This document shows positions 1 to 13,400 of a stretch of 64,000 nt of DNA, piece by piece. The position numbers and the translations under genes were made by a program. Each line of letters begins with the position of its first letter. Within the stretch, counting starts at the first letter, position 1. The notes under the pieces were generated by a model. The model saw nothing but the letters and a program-made list of their open reading frames with translations. It was not told the DNA's origin and did not search any database. The stretch is from Planctomycetia bacterium (GTDB lineage Bacteria > Planctomycetota > Planctomycetia > Pirellulales > JACPPG01), in the NCBI GenBank assembly GCA_016191115.1, contig JACPPG010000032.1:1-64000 (forward strand), given 5' to 3'.

Positions 1-1
1 C

Positions 2-130
2 GCCGAGTGCGAAGTCGCCAACCGCCCCGGCCGCATCGAGCCGCGCCAACTCAAACGCCGCCGCCACGGCTATAAACTGATGCAAGAACCCCGCGCCACG
101 CTCCGCGCACGCCTCGCAAAACACAACTAG
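2..130 (+). CDS. C-terminal end of an IS4-like transposase (partial)
   Basis: The window opens inside a reading frame whose last 42 codons end at a TAG at 128-130. The visible tail contains the run NRPGRIEPRQLKRR followed by a basic stretch and EPRATLRARL. From memory, this Arg/Pro-rich ending (NRPGR-EPR-KRR) is typical of the C-terminus of IS4-family DDE transposases common in Planctomycetes. The catalytic DDE residues lie outside the window, so it cannot be judged whether the enzyme is intact. No terminal inverted repeat is obvious between the stop and the next gene. The family call rests on the tail motif alone. Confidence 0.6.
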   Translation, partial: AECEVANRPGRIEPRQLKRRRHGYKLMQEPRATLRARLAKHN

Positions 131-150
131 CCGCCGCTCCAAAGGTTACC

Positions 151-792
151 ATGCCGACAGTGCCATTCGTTCCTGACACCTTTTCCTCCCCGATCCTTAG
201 GATGCGCGGTTTGGAGATTGATCAGATGGAGACAGGTCCTTTCACACGTCTGCCGGTCTATGTCCAACTTAGATGCTGTACTGTCATGGCGGTAATTCTC
301 ACGGTAGCAAATGGCTGTGGTGACGCGCGGCCAGCGGCGGAGCGCCAGCAATGTCAAACGCAGTTGAGGCAACTTTTTGATGTCTTGAAAAACTATGCAC
401 AAATCCATGACGACGTACCTCGTGATTCCCAAGGCCACGTGACATTGAAGCCGCTTAGCGATGGACATCAGGTCCCCGAGTACGTGCTGCGGTGTCCCAG
501 AGAGAGACAATCGCACGATCGCTACTATGCGGTAAATCCGCAATTGACGAAGGAAGGATTGAGTGATAAAGCTACAATCATACTGGTCTGCGACAATCAT
601 AGTGATTCCCAAATGGCTCTAGCGCTCACTGGTGATGGGTCGGTGGAAAAGGTTGTATTGCCGGCCGCCGAACGGCAACGCTGGATTGGTCACTTCCTGA
701 ACGGGGACGAGGGATCCGCTAAGCTGCCACTGAAAATGGATCCGCGGTCGAGCCCTAAGAATGTCCCTCGATGCATAGTCCTCGATGAGTGA
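151..792 (+). CDS. Hypothetical secreted or lipoprotein-type protein
   Basis: This is an unrecognised protein of up to 213 residues. A likelier start is the ATG at 226, because the protein from there begins METGPFTRLP and soon runs into a hydrophobic segment (VMAVILTVANGC) that looks like a signal peptide; the Cys is only a weak lipobox. The rest is soluble. It has a helical start (QTQLRQLFDVLKNYAQIH), a YVLRCPRER segment, a YYAVNP segment and a late GDGSVEKV segment. That order loosely recalls the pilin-derived domains of planctomycetal DUF1559-type proteins, but the resemblance is too weak for a family call. Base composition is visibly less GC-rich than the neighbouring genes, which with the adjacent transposase tail suggests a recently acquired or poorly conserved gene. 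Confidence 0.55.
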   Translation: MPTVPFVPDTFSSPILRMRGLEIDQMETGPFTRLPVYVQLRCCTVMAVILTVANGCGDARPAAERQQCQTQLRQLFDVLKNYAQIHDDVPRDSQGHVTLKPLSDGHQVPEYVLRCPRERQSHDRYYAVNPQLTKEGLSDKATIILVCDNHSDSQMALALTGDGSVEKVVLPAAERQRWIGHFLNGDEGSAKLPLKMDPRSSPKNVPRCIVLDE

Positions 793-888
793 GCGCGCGC
801 CGAATTTGACATCTTTCTAAGCCAGTCGCGCGCCCGAGGAGGGCGTTCGCTGTTTTTGGAGGCGGTGGAAGCGCATCAAGCCCCTTCG

Positions 889-1443
889 TTATTGATGGCT
901 CTCCGGCCGTCTTCGACGTGCCGCCGCCAGGTCGAGCCACAAGCCGCGCAAGCCTGGTTCAGGGGCCGCCAACATGGCCAACCCAGGCTGCGCGGCGCGA
1001 GGCGAAGCGTCCGCCAACATCGCGGAGGGGGGCTGGAAAGCGGCAAAGACCCTATCCGCGGCTTGCTGGTGCGCGACCGCCGACGCCTGAGATTGCGACG
1101 CATCGAGCGAAGTCTTGAACGCGGATGCATCGGGCAGCTTCCGCTCGCTCACGGCCAGCGTCGCCGCCATCAGGTCGTGCGAGTCGTCGACGTGTTCGAG
1201 ACCGAGCACGTGCCCCATCTCGTGCATGACGGCCGTGAGCAAGTCGACACGCCCCGCCGCGTCGGTGTTGGGAAGTGCCGTAAGCAGGCGACCGCCGGAC
1301 TGTGACGTGAACTCCACGTCGTCCCACGGAGTGGCGTCGATGAACCAACCGTGCCCCGCGCCGGCTATGTCAACGATGATCACGGAGTCGATCGTCTCGG
1401 CGAGGGCTTGGCCGTCGAGATCAGCCACGACAACGGTTACGCC
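889..1443 (-). pseudogene. Out-of-frame C-terminal metzincin-like domain of the giant protein
   Basis: Immediately after the giant frame ends, the next frame on the same strand stays open for about 184 codons to a TAA at 889-891 and reads as genuine protein. It has a strand-like start (VTVVVADLDGQALAE), then GHGWFIDATPWDDVEF, then VDLLTAVMHEMGHVLGLEHV. The HEMGHVLGLEH segment (1192-1224) is a perfect HExxHxxGxxH metzincin zinc site. The GWFxDxTPxDxxEF plus VDLLTxVxHExGHxLG arrangement is, from memory, a recurrent C-terminal domain of planctomycetal LEPRxLLS proteins. No start codon or ribosome binding site is suitable for an independent gene. It is best read as the true end of the giant gene, giving about 8,960 residues if the frames are joined. 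Confidence 0.75.
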
Positions 1444-4400
1444 CCCCCAGATCGTTAGTGAGCGGAGCGACCTGGATGCCTGGGGCCGCCGGAGTCGCGG
1501 CGGACAAGTGGAGGATGATGATATCGTCGCAATTGATCTGTGTCTCGAAATTGATGCACCTGTCCGTGTCCGGCCCGCCGTCTCCGAAGTCGATTCCATT
1601 GCCGCCATCGAGGAAATCGTTGCCCGGGCCGGCGGCGACCGTGTCGTTGCCGTCGGCGCCAAAGAGCGAGTCGTCCCCAGCTCCACCATCGAGGTTGTCG
1701 TCATCGGGTCCGCCGAAGAGGCGATCGTTGCCGTTAGCGCCGATCATGGTGTCGTTGCCCGGTCCACCGTCGATCTGATCGTTGCCGTCGCCACCGTTCT
1801 CGGTGTCGTTGCCTTGCTGGCCGTGCAGTTGATCGTCGCCGGGCCCGCCGCCCATGGCGTCATCGCCGGTCCCGCCAAAGAGCACATCGTTGTCGGGCCC
1901 GCCATCGACAATGTCGTCACCCCCGCCCGCTTCGATCAGGTCGAGGCCCGCCTGACCGTGGAACCATTCACGCGACGCTCCGCCGACCAGGTGATCGTTG
2001 CCGTTGGCGCCGAAGATCTGAATGCTGCCGATGATGTTGGCGCTGGCGGTGCTGATCGTGTCATTGTCGGCGTTGGCGAAGACCTTGATGTCCGTGTCGC
2101 GCAGCGTGCCCTGGAAGATGGAGTTCGTTCCCACGCCGGGATCGGCGTTACCGGCGTCGACATTGATGGTCAGCGGTCCGCCAAATTCCAAATCCGATTG
2201 GATGATGCTGCCGGGCAGAGCCAGGAAGTCGTCGCCGGCGCTCAGGTTGATCGCCCCACGGAAATTGCCTATCGATCCGTTCGCCTGCAGCACGATGTTG
2301 TCGCCGCTCGCGGACGTGTCGGGAACGGTGAGCTGAATCACACCGTTGAACGTGCTGGCCTTCGCGACGTTCAACGGACCAGCGGTCTCGATGATCACCA
2401 GGTCCTGCCGGGCCATGGCGTTGAGGACGCCAAAGCTCGGTTGCGACGAGTCGATGTCGAGCGGATTGTTCAACGAGCCGATGGCGGCCTGAGCTGTCAG
2501 CGTGATATTCACGCCGGAAATGTCCGTGAGCGTATCGTCGAAGGCGTCAACGATCGAGGCAGGCGAGGTGAGCGTCACATTGTTGGCGGTGGACGTAATG
2601 AGGCCGGCGCGCATGTCGCCGTCGGTCTCGTTGAGGATGATCTCCCCATTGGTCGACGCGAAGATCCGGCCGGTGCTGAGGATGTTGGTATTCCCCGTCA
2701 AGCGGATCGTCGTATCGGACCCGCCACGCGTGACGGTAATGTTGTCCCCCTGAATGAGCCCGAAGTTATAAGTCGAGTCGATGTCGACGGGGCCGATGCC
2801 GAAAATGCCCGTCTCCACCACCGGCGGCGGGTCGCCCGGCCCGGGCCGGAAGTGGCTGATGACCTCGCTCAACCGCGGCACTAGCGGCTCGTCCACCTCG
2901 ATGGCATACCAATTGGCCGGCAGGGTGAGCTCGCGAACGGCATCGCGGAGAATGATGCTGGCAAAACCGCCGGCGCTGACCAGGTCGCCGTTGATCGTGA
3001 ACGACGTGGCCCCGAGGGTGCGCTGACGGCCTTGGAGATCGAGCGAGATGTCCGCGCCGGCCGTGGCAAACAGATGCGTGGGCAGCCCGCCACTTTCCAC
3101 CAGCTCGACCCGCAGTCGCAGGCCGCGCAGCAGACCGATGCTTCCCAGCGTGGCCCGGGCGTCGAACACGTTCGTCTGCACGATCGTGAACTCACCCCCG
3201 GCCAGGATATTGCCGCTGGCGTTGAGGATGCGCGTCGTGCCGATCGGGTTGACAATGATCCCATTGAGGAACACGTTCGGACCGGCGCCGCTCTGGTTCT
3301 CGATGTCGATCAGCGTGGGCTGGAACTTCTGCCCGACGTTGAACTCGAAAGGCACCTGGGGAACGTCGATCGTCACTTCCGGGATCGTCGTCCGGTTGAC
3401 CGGCTGGATGCTGTTGATCACCAGGTCCTTGGCCGAGGCGTTCAGGATCGTCACCTTGTCGAAGTTCTCTTGGAACCCGAACGTCGACTGGTTGCCCGTG
3501 ATAATCCCGTCCGAGGCGCCGTCGGCTGGTGCATTCGTAAAGAAGCGTGCCGTGCCGGGGTCGGTGAAGATCACGTCATTGACGACAAAGCTCGTGGGCG
3601 TCTCGGTGAAACTGATGTTGTCGGCTTGCACGACCTGGCCCGCGGCGTTGATGATCAAAGTCGGGCTTGGCCCGGCGGTAAGGAATACGTCCGAGTTCCA
3701 GTCGATCTCGCGGCGGGGGTTGTAGTGATCGCGGGGGTCCGCGTCGCCGCCGTCAAACGCCGCGCCGTCTCGTTTGGGGTCGACCTGGTGGAGCGCGGTG
3801 CTCGTAACCGTGGCATCGACCGTCAGCAGATGCGTCGTAACGAGCGCGGACGGATCGGCCGTCACGTCGGCCAGCATTTGCACTTCGGAAATGGCCGTCG
3901 AATCGGTGTCGCCGCCGATGCCGTCGGCATCCGCGTCGCCGATGGCGTTGGTGTCGATGCTGGCCAAATCCGCCAGAATGGCCACGGCGCTGTCGCCCGT
4001 CACCCGCGCGCCGGGCCGGATGGCCACATTGGCATGATCGTTCGTGACGACGCGCGCCAGTGCGTCGCTGTCGGCGCCGAGTGCCGTAGCATCGCTCTCG
4101 GCGCGCGAATCCCCCTTCGATTGGGCAATACGCGCGTTGAGCTCCACGCGATTGGCCTTGAGCACGGACCCGGCGCCCACTTCCGCCTGGGCCAGCGCGA
4201 TCCGCACCTGCCCGATCCGCACTCCGCCGGGATCGGTGTCGCCGCGGTCGTCGTCGTTGGCGTCCGCGTCGGCTCCCAGGCCGCTGGCGTCGGACGTGGC
4301 GCCGGTATGCGCGTTGGTATCGGAGACGCCCTCCATCTTGATCGTGCCGCCGGCCGTCAGCTTGGCGCCCGGACCCGTCCGCGCCTTCGTTTCGTGATCG

Positions 4401-7400
4401 ATATCGGCGAAGGAATCGCTCTCGGCCAGGTCGATCACGCCGCCGCCGGTAGCGCGGGCATCGGCATCGGACAGGTGCGTCGAATTAGCAAGGATTGATA
4501 TTCCGCCCACAGCGACAATCTCCGCGCCATCGCCGACGAACGCTTCGTTGCGATTGTCGATATTTGCCGCGGCGCTCGAGTTCCCATCCCCCACGAATCC
4601 GCCCGTCGAATTGCTGGCGTTACCGGAGACATTGGCGATCGAATTGGAAGAAATCGTGATGCTGCCGCGAGCGTTGATGGCAGGCTTGCCGCTGCCGCCA
4701 TTGTCGACGAACGCGCGGACGACCGGCGCCACAATCGCGTTGGCATTGGAACCCTGGCTGCCGACAAAGGCGCCGCCGCCGGCCCCGGACGCCGAGGCAG
4801 CCGATCGGCCATCGCCCGAGGGGGCGTTGATAAGCGAGAGCGGCACGCCCCCCGGACCGAGGATTTTGTGATCGCCGCTGGCGCCCGACGTTATGTCGAG
4901 CCGAATCGTTTGCGACCCGCTCGACGCGCCGCCCAGGTCCACTCCTTCCGTGCCAAGCAAGTTGGTTCCCGTCAGCCCGTCGGCGTTCAGGTCGATCAGC
5001 GGTCCGCCCGGCGTCGCCGATAACCCAATCGTGAATGCGCTTTGCACGGCGACGTAGTAGGTGGCGCCGTCGACCAGGGGGCTGATTGGTCCGTCGTTCG
5101 GTGGCGACAGCGTGTGCGTTACGGCCTTGCCCGCCGCGCTCTTGTCCGGCGCGATCGGGATCGCGTTGCCGGCGATGGCGTTCAAAGGGCTCGTCGCCAG
5201 GCGAATCTGATTGTCGTCGACCTTGATGACGAAATAGACATCGCCCGGGGTCAAGCCGCCGATCGGCTTGCTGGGATCGCTTGCCCGATAACGAACCTGA
5301 TCGCCGGTCGAAAAGCCGTGGCTGGGAATGAGAATGTTGTTGTTGTCGGGCACATCGAGCGGCTGGCCGTCGCCGCCCCGCTGGAGTGTCCCATCGCCGT
5401 TCACGCCCACGTCGGAGAGCGAACTCTTGAACTCCTTGAGCGTGTTGGGGGCGTGGTACGTGACCGGCTGGCTGTTGGCGAATCCGTGCAGGAAAATGCT
5501 GATCGTGTTGGCATCGCTATCGACCGCGCCGGCATCGAAGCTGCGCGGCGTGGCTGTCGCGTCCGCGAAGCTGTTGGCCAGTTTGATGTGCGTGTTGTCG
5601 ATCTTGCGGACGAAGTACACCTGCCCGTCCACCAGCCCCGGGATAACAGGATGACCGTTGCTGGTGTAGACCACCTGGTCGCCGGAGTTGAGATTGTGCG
5701 GCCCGGCGGTGGTGATAATGTCGCGCGTCGCGTCGACCTGCGCACCATCGAATCGGGTTCCCAACTGGAAGCTGTTGGGCTCGCTTACCAGGGCGGTGTA
5801 TTGCCGCCCGTCCGTTAGCCCGCCGATGCTGGGATTGCCGTTGTTGCTGTAGACGATCTGGCTGCCGTCGGCGAGCCCGTGATTCGGGAGCGTGATGGTA
5901 TCGTTGGCCACGTTGACGGCGGTCGTGCCGTTGAACGTGTCGGTGGGGGGCGAGGTGAAGTCGCCCGAGCGCGTTTCGATCGTGACGTCGCCGGCGTTGA
6001 CCGTCGCGCGGCCGCCGACGCGGCCCTCGACGGTGGGGTGCACGTTGATATTGGCGCGCGATTCGCCCACAGCCACGGCGCCGTAGGCGTTCGCCTTCGC
6101 GATGGCATCCCCTTCGGGACTTTCCTTGGCGGAGACGCGCACCGCGTTGATCACATTGGCGGTCGCCCCGTCGTTGATCGAGGCCAGCACATGCGCCGCG
6201 ACGTCGGAATTGGCTTCCGTGGCATTCGCGCTGACCAGGCCGCCGCCGGAACCCTCGACGCGCGTTGTCGACAAGTCGGAGCCCACCGCTTCGACGGTCA
6301 ACGCTCCGGAATTCACGACGGCGCCGCTGCCGAGGAAGGCCTGCGTCTCTCGTCCGGCAAAGGCATCGGCGTCGTCGTCGCCCACGCCGACCAACAGGCC
6401 GATAGCGATGCCGTCGCCGATGGCGCGGGCGTTATTCGTCGAGGCGCTGCGGACCAAGACAGCCTGGCCGGCATCGACGCGCGCGGCGCCGATAAAGCTG
6501 GCCACGTCGGCCTCGGCGCGAGCGGTGGCGTCGGCGCCCGTGAAGCCGATCAGCGAGCCGCCGGAATTGCTGGCATCGGCGCTGGCGACATTCGGCGCAT
6601 GCTGCGTCTCGATCGTGATGTTGTTGTCGACTTTGACCGTCCCGCCGTCGTGTACCGAGGCTTCCAGGGTTGGCGAGACGGTAGCATCGGCATCAGAGGC
6701 GCCAGCATGCAATGCGGCAATCGTCACGCCCGATGAGTTCGCATTGGCCTTGTCGTCGAGCATTTTCGCGCGAACGAAGATATTGCCGTCGACGTCGAGA
6801 TTCCCACCGCCGCCCACGAAGCCACGAACGGCCGTATTGACGACGGCATCGGCGCTGGAACCGCTGCCGGCGATGATTCCGCCTTCATTGGCCTCGGCCG
6901 CCGCGTCAGCCAGGCTCGTGTTGTCCACCGCCTCGATCGTGACGTTGCCGCCTCCGATGATGTGGCCGTCAGCGTGGGCGAGGGTTGCGCCGCCAACAGT
7001 GGCGTTAGAGACGGAGCCGCCCCCGGCGGCGATGCCGATCGCAAGTTGACCAGTGTTCGATTTGGCGGTACGGGTGGAAGTCGCGTTGACCACCGTGCCA
7101 CTGAGCACATTGGCGGTGGCCGCTCCGACGAAGGCCTCGGTCGTGCCCAGCGCGTTCGACGTGGCCACGGCGGCATTACCGGACGCGAAGCCGGCCCCGA
7201 AGGCCTTGGCATCCGTGTCGGCCGTGCCGTTGGACTGTGCTTTGACGTTGAGCACGCCGGCGGTGATATTGGCGCCGGAATCCAAATAAGCGCGGCTGGA
7301 GCCGTTCACGTTGGCATCGGCCAGCGATGCCCCACCGGCTGCGACGCCGACCGCCACCTGCCCGCTATCGGACTCCGCTTTGCCGGTGGAACTCGTCGTG

Positions 7401-10400
7401 ACGTCGACATTCTTAAGCGCCTGGATGTTGCCGTTGCCGATGTGCGCATCGACGGCGACCGCAAGATCGGCGTCGACGTCGCTGGCATTGCCGGCCAGGA
7501 AACCCACGCCGATCGCTTCGCCGTCGGCGGTGGCATTGTTGGTCGCGTTGGCGGCAACGGTGATGTTGTTGGCGAAGATATCGGCTCCATCGCCGATCCG
7601 CGCTTGCACGGTACCTTCCACGCGGGCATCGGGATCCGAGGCCCCGCCGGCGGCCAACCCGGCGGCCAGCTCCAACGTGTCGGCGTTGGAGTTGCCGGTT
7701 GACGTGGCGCTGACGTTGACGCTCCCGGCGACGGTGATGTTGGCGTCGCCGATATGCGCATCTTGATCGGCGCGCACCGTCGAGCGGGCGGTCCCATAGT
7801 TGCCTGCCACGAATCCCGCGTGTCCGACCAGCGCGCTGGCGAGTGTCTTGTTGTCGGCGGTCGTTCGGACGTTCAAATTGCCGACCGTTCCGCCGCTGCC
7901 CACGACCGCTCCGGCGCCGATATCGGCAACGACGTCGGCGTCGACGTTCAAAAGTCCGACCGCCGCGCCGGCGGCAGCCGTCAGGGCAAGACCGAATCCC
8001 TTCGTGTCGACGGCGGCGTTCGACTGCTGATCGGCGAGGATCGTGACGTTCTGGGCCGCTCGGATGGTCGAATTGTTCTTGAGCCGGGCGGTGGTGTCAC
8101 TGTCGACGTTGAAGGTGGCGACGTTGGCTTCGACAGAGACCAGCCCCGCCGCGCCCCCGATGTTCTCGACGGAGCTCGTGGCGTTGGCTTCGCGGTCGTG
8201 GGAACGGATGGCGATGTCGCGTCCGGCCTGCAGCGTGCCCGCGTTACCCAGGTATGCCTCGGTCGTGTTGTGAACGTTGGCGACGGTCACGCCAGCGCCG
8301 ATGCTGACGGCGCCAATCGAGGCGTTGCCCACGGTCTGATCCAAATGGTACAGGTTCGAGGCATCGATCGTGATGTCCCGGCCGGCCACGATTTCAGCTC
8401 CATTGCCGGCGGCGGCATCGTCAACGAACGCCGAGGTGACGCGATCGCTGCTGCCGATGGCGCCGATGGCCCCGTCGACGGTGGGATCGCCCAGGTCGTT
8501 GACCAATTGTCCCGCATTCGTGATGAGCGGCGAGGTGCCCGTCGAGTGGTAGTTGATGGCGCTCGACACGTCCGGCGTGTTGAGGCTGTCGTTCACTTGG
8601 GTCCGAAGGTTTGATCCTCCGGCCGGCCGATTGAATTCGGTGCTGGCTGCGCCATCGGTGGCGCCGCCTAAGCTCTGCACGGATACGGCGCCCGCCAGGC
8701 CGGCAACTCCGCCGGCAAACGCGATAACCGTCGAATCGATCGCCTTGATTTCGCGCGACAGGACGTTGACGTCGCCCACGGCCGCCACGCGCGACTGCGC
8801 ACCGACCGCGGCGGCCGCGCGGTTGCGAATGGCACCCACTTCAACCGATCCTCCGACGCCGGCCGCACCGATAGCCAGCGTGCCCGTATCGCCGTCGATC
8901 GAGGCCGTGTCGTCGGCAAGAATGGTGACGGATTGACCGACACCCGGATTGAAGAGCCCGCCCGCGCGATAAGCGGGGTCCTGATTGATGAGCGACGGGC
9001 GCGAACCGTTCTGCACGTTGGCTTCGGTCGTGGTCTCGATGGTGTTGAGAGCGACGGCTCCGGCGATACCGGCCGCGCCGCCGAATCCTCCCGTCATGAC
9101 GCCCGGATCGACTCGCTCATCGGTGTCGGCGGCGACGGTGGTGGCGGCGGTGGCGTTGAGGTGTCCGCCCAGCACGCGGGCGCGGACGGTATTCTCGATC
9201 GTATTGACGCTGACCGAGGCGCCCAACCCGACTCCGCCCGCGCCTAGCGAACCCACCGTGGTATCGATGAGTGAGTTGTCATCGGCCAGCACGGCGATGT
9301 CGCCTTGAGAAGAAACGTCGCTGTCGCGGACGAAGGCGTCGTTGTTGCTGGCCACGTCGATGGCGGAGACGGCCCCCGATACCGCCACACCGCCGCCGAC
9401 GATGCCGATCACCGTGGCGTTGATCTTCTCCCGCGTGACGGTGCCGACCTCGACGCCGCGGGCGAAAACAACCGACGTGGCCGCGTCGGGATCCGCGCCG
9501 CTTTCGTCGCTATTGGAAATGAAGGCCCGCGTTTGGCTTTCGATATTCGAGCGGTCGATCGTGCCGCCGACGCCGACGAAGCCACCGGCGAGGCCGCCGG
9601 AGATGACGTCGAGCGTCTGATCGGAGTGCGCCCGCACGATGACGACGCCGCCGAAGTCGGCGTTCGAGTTGACATGCGACGCGGCGATGAAGGCATCCGT
9701 GCGCCCGCGGAGGTTCGTCGTGGAAACCAGCCCACCGACGCCCACGAATCCGCCCACGCCGTTGACGGCGACCAGGTTCGGCAATCCGCCGGCCGGTCGC
9801 GCGGCTGAGTTGGCAATCACGGCCAGGCCGTGAATGTTCTCCGTGCTCTCGGCGCCACTGTCGGGGTCCCATCGCTTGACGCTCACGGCCGCGCCCTGAC
9901 CGCGAGCGAACACGGTAGCGTTGTCCACGAACGCCCGGGTCAAGCTTTCGTCCGTCGTGACGACGACGGTGCCGCCAATGCCCACAAAACCGCCCGCCCC
10001 CGAGCCCGCGGCGACCGTTTGCACGTCGTTCGACTCGGCATAGACGACGACGTTGCCGAATGCGTCCACCGTGCTGTGAGTAATGTAGGCCTGAGTATCC
10101 GTTTCGAGCGAGGTGACCGTGACGTTGCCGGCGATGCCGACGAAGCCCCCGTTGCCGCCGGCCGCCAGCGATTCGATCGTCGCCGTCGAGAGAGCGCTAA
10201 CCAGCACGCTGCCGGCCGTGGAGGTGGCAGTGGCGCCGTCGATGTAGGCCAGAATGTGATTGTCGATTTCGTTGTAGGAAGCGGCTCCACCGATGCCTAC
10301 GAAGGCCCCGCCGCCCTGGCCGGTAATCGAGCCGATCGTCGAGTTGTCCTGGGCAAGGACGGAGATATCGCCGCTGACAGTTACCACAGCCGCGCCCGAG

Positions 10401-13400
10401 ATATGGGCATCGACCGTGTTCTCGATGCGGCTATCGCCCACGCCGCCGGTGAGCGAGACCGCGCCGGCCCCGGCGGCTCCCACGCTCAGCGCGAACAGGC
10501 TTCCGCCCTCGAGAGCTTTTACGGTCACGTCTGCGGCGTTGACGCGAGAGGTGCCGTCGATGAAGCCGGTCACCACGTTGGCAATGCGGTTCGTGGAAAT
10601 GCCGGCCGCGATGGCCACGGTTCCCGCGCCCGCTCCCGCGCCGGTGACAGTCACGATGTCCGAACTGTCTTCGCCCTGCACCAACACGGTCTTGGCAGCG
10701 TTGACCTTGGCGCCACCCGTGATATGGGCACCGGAGCGGTTGGCGATGTCGTTGAGCGAAACGGCGGCATCAGCCGCGAGCGTGCCCGCGCCGGCGCCGA
10801 CGGCGGCGGCCGATTTGATGTTGCCGGTCGTGTGCGTGCGGACTTCGACGTCGGAGGCATTGACCGTCGCCGCGTCGATCGCTGCCTGCACGTTCGAGCG
10901 GCTGTCGTTGGTGGCCACGGCGGCCCCGGCTGCCACGGCGCCCGCGCCTTCGCCATTGCCGGCCACGACGCGAATTCCCGAGTCGTCCAGGCCGCGGACG
11001 CGAACCGTGCCGGCATTGACGATGGTGCTGGCGGCGCTGATATGGGCGTCAACCTGGTTGTCGATGTCATTGATCGCGACCGACCCGCCCAGGGCGACGG
11101 TCCCCGCGCCGGCGCCGCCGATCACGATGCACGTGATATCGTCCACGAAATTGTCGATGAAGCCGCCTTCGGTCACCGGATCGGGTAGACCGTCGTTGCC
11201 GTCATCGTTCGAGCCGGCGATCACGTCGAGATTCGCGACGTTGACGGTCACTCCTTCGACCCGCGCCAAGACCTCGTTGGCGATTTGATTTTTGCCCGAG
11301 GCCGCGGCCACTGCCAAGGTGCCGCTACCGGCGCCCGCCCCTGAGAGGGTGCGAATGTCGGAGTCGTCATTGGCGACGACGCGGACATTGCCGCCGGAAA
11401 TCACGGCGCCATCCGTCAAATAGGCGTCGGTCGTGTTGCGAATGTTATTGAGGACCAACGAGAAGTCGGCCGCCACCGTGCCCGAGCCCGCGCCGACGGC
11501 CGCTAGCGCGTCGATGTCGGCTTCGGTCGTCGCGAAGACTTCCATCGTGGGAGCCGATGCAGCGGTCCCGCCGCCGGTCACAAAGGCGCTCACGTGGCGC
11601 GAGGCGGTGTTCGTCGAGATCGAGGTGCCAACGGCGGCGCCGCTGCCGGCCGTAATTGCCGCCTGGCCAGCAACGCTCGTGATCGAGGAGGTGTCATCGG
11701 CATGGACGCGAAGCGCGGTGTCGGGCGCCGGCTTTGCGCCGCCCGCTATGCTGGCGACGAGCGCGCCGCCGATGTTGTTGGTCGTGATCGAGCCGCCGAA
11801 CGTGGCGTTCTGGGCAAACTCGCCGCCGACCGCGACAGAGCGAATCGTGGCGTCGCTGGTCGCCAGGACCTCGAGCGTCGGCGCGATGGCAACGGTTCCG
11901 GCGCCATCGACACGTGCGCTAGTGTCGCGCGCGATATTGTTCGTTGAGAACGCTGCGCCGATGGCGGCTCCGGAGCCGGTCGTGATCGCGATCTGGCCTG
12001 CGACCGCGGTTATCGTGGCATCGTCCTTTGCTGAAATCCTTATCACTGAGCCCGACGTTGCCTTGCCGTCGAAATGCGCGTCGAGCGTGCCGCCGATGTC
12101 GTTCCTGGAAAACGAGCCGCCAAGAGTAAAGTTCTGGGCAAATTCGCCGCCCGCGGTAATGGCGTCGATCTCGGCGTCGCTGGTGGCGAGGACTTCGACG
12201 GTCGAGATGGCCTGCAGATTGCCGGTGCCACCCTCCAAGAGTGCCGTTGTTTGGCGCGTGATCTCGTTAGTCGAGAAGGCAACGCCCACCGCGCCTCCGG
12301 AGCCGGTCGTTATCGCGGCCTGGCCGGCGACCGCCGTGATGCGGGTGTCGTCACTGGCATGCACGCGAAGGACCGATTTTGCGTTGGCGGCCGCGTCATT
12401 GCTGATGCTGGCGTTTAACGTGCCGGCGATCTTGTTGAGCGAGATCGAACCGCCTAGCGTGAAATTCTGCGCCCCTTCGCCGCTGGCGGTGATCGCGTCG
12501 ATGTCCGCATCGCTCGAGGCCAAGACCTCGATCGTGACAGCCAGCAGACCGGTCCCGGCCCCATCGACGTGTGCGCTGGTGTTTCGCGTAATACGGTTGG
12601 TCGACAAGGCAGCGCCGACCGCGCCGCCCGAATTGGTGGCGATCGACGCCTGGCCGGCGACCGACGTGATCCGCGTATCGTCGCTGGCCAGGACTTGAAT
12701 CGTGGGGCCCGCCACGGCGCGTCCGCCGTTCGACACGCGAGCGTCGAGCGTGCCGCCGATTTCGTTCAGCGAGATCGAGCCTCCGGCGGCGAATGTCTGG
12801 GCGCCTTCGCCGCCGGCGGAGATCGCCTCGATGTCGGCATCACTCATGGCGATGATCTCGATACGGCCGACGCTGCCCGCGATTCCGGTCCACACGGTCG
12901 TGCCGCCTCCGTCAACATAGGCAGACGTGTTCCGCGTGAGCTCGTTCTTGGACACGGCCGCGCCGAATGCCGCGCCTCCCTTGCCCGAGGTGTAACCGAC
13001 CAGTCCCGCCAGGGCGAAGATCGAAGAGTCGTCGTCGGCCTTGATCCGCGCGAGACTCCGCGCGAAGATTTTCGCTCCGCCCACCGCGTAGGCGGATACC
13101 GAACCGCCGATCGTATTGGTGGAAAGCGACCCGCCGAAGGTCGATCCGGTGGCCAGTTCGCCGCCGACGGAGAATCCTCGGATATCGGCCTGCGCCATCG
13201 CCATCACGATCACGACCAGCCCCGTCACGGCCGTGTCGGTCCCATCGACGTGGGCGCTCTGGTTGCGGGTGATCTCGTTGGTGGAAACGGCGGCGCCAAT
13301 CGAATGGCTCGACGTGCCTGTCGCCACCGCGGCCTCGCCGGAGATGCTGACGATGGTGGTATCGTCGTCCGACTGGATCATGACGCCCATCGTGGCGGTC

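Noticed and set aside
1444-1704. The first 87 codons of the frame that ends at 889
   Set aside because: This part overlaps the true giant frame and reads as Ser/Thr/Arg noise; only the part after the G7 tract looks like real protein.
1115-2884. A 589-codon plus-strand frame at the 3' end of the giant gene
   Set aside because: It is an antisense shadow of the RTX region with repeated V/A/D patterns that mirror the opposite strand; no start signal.
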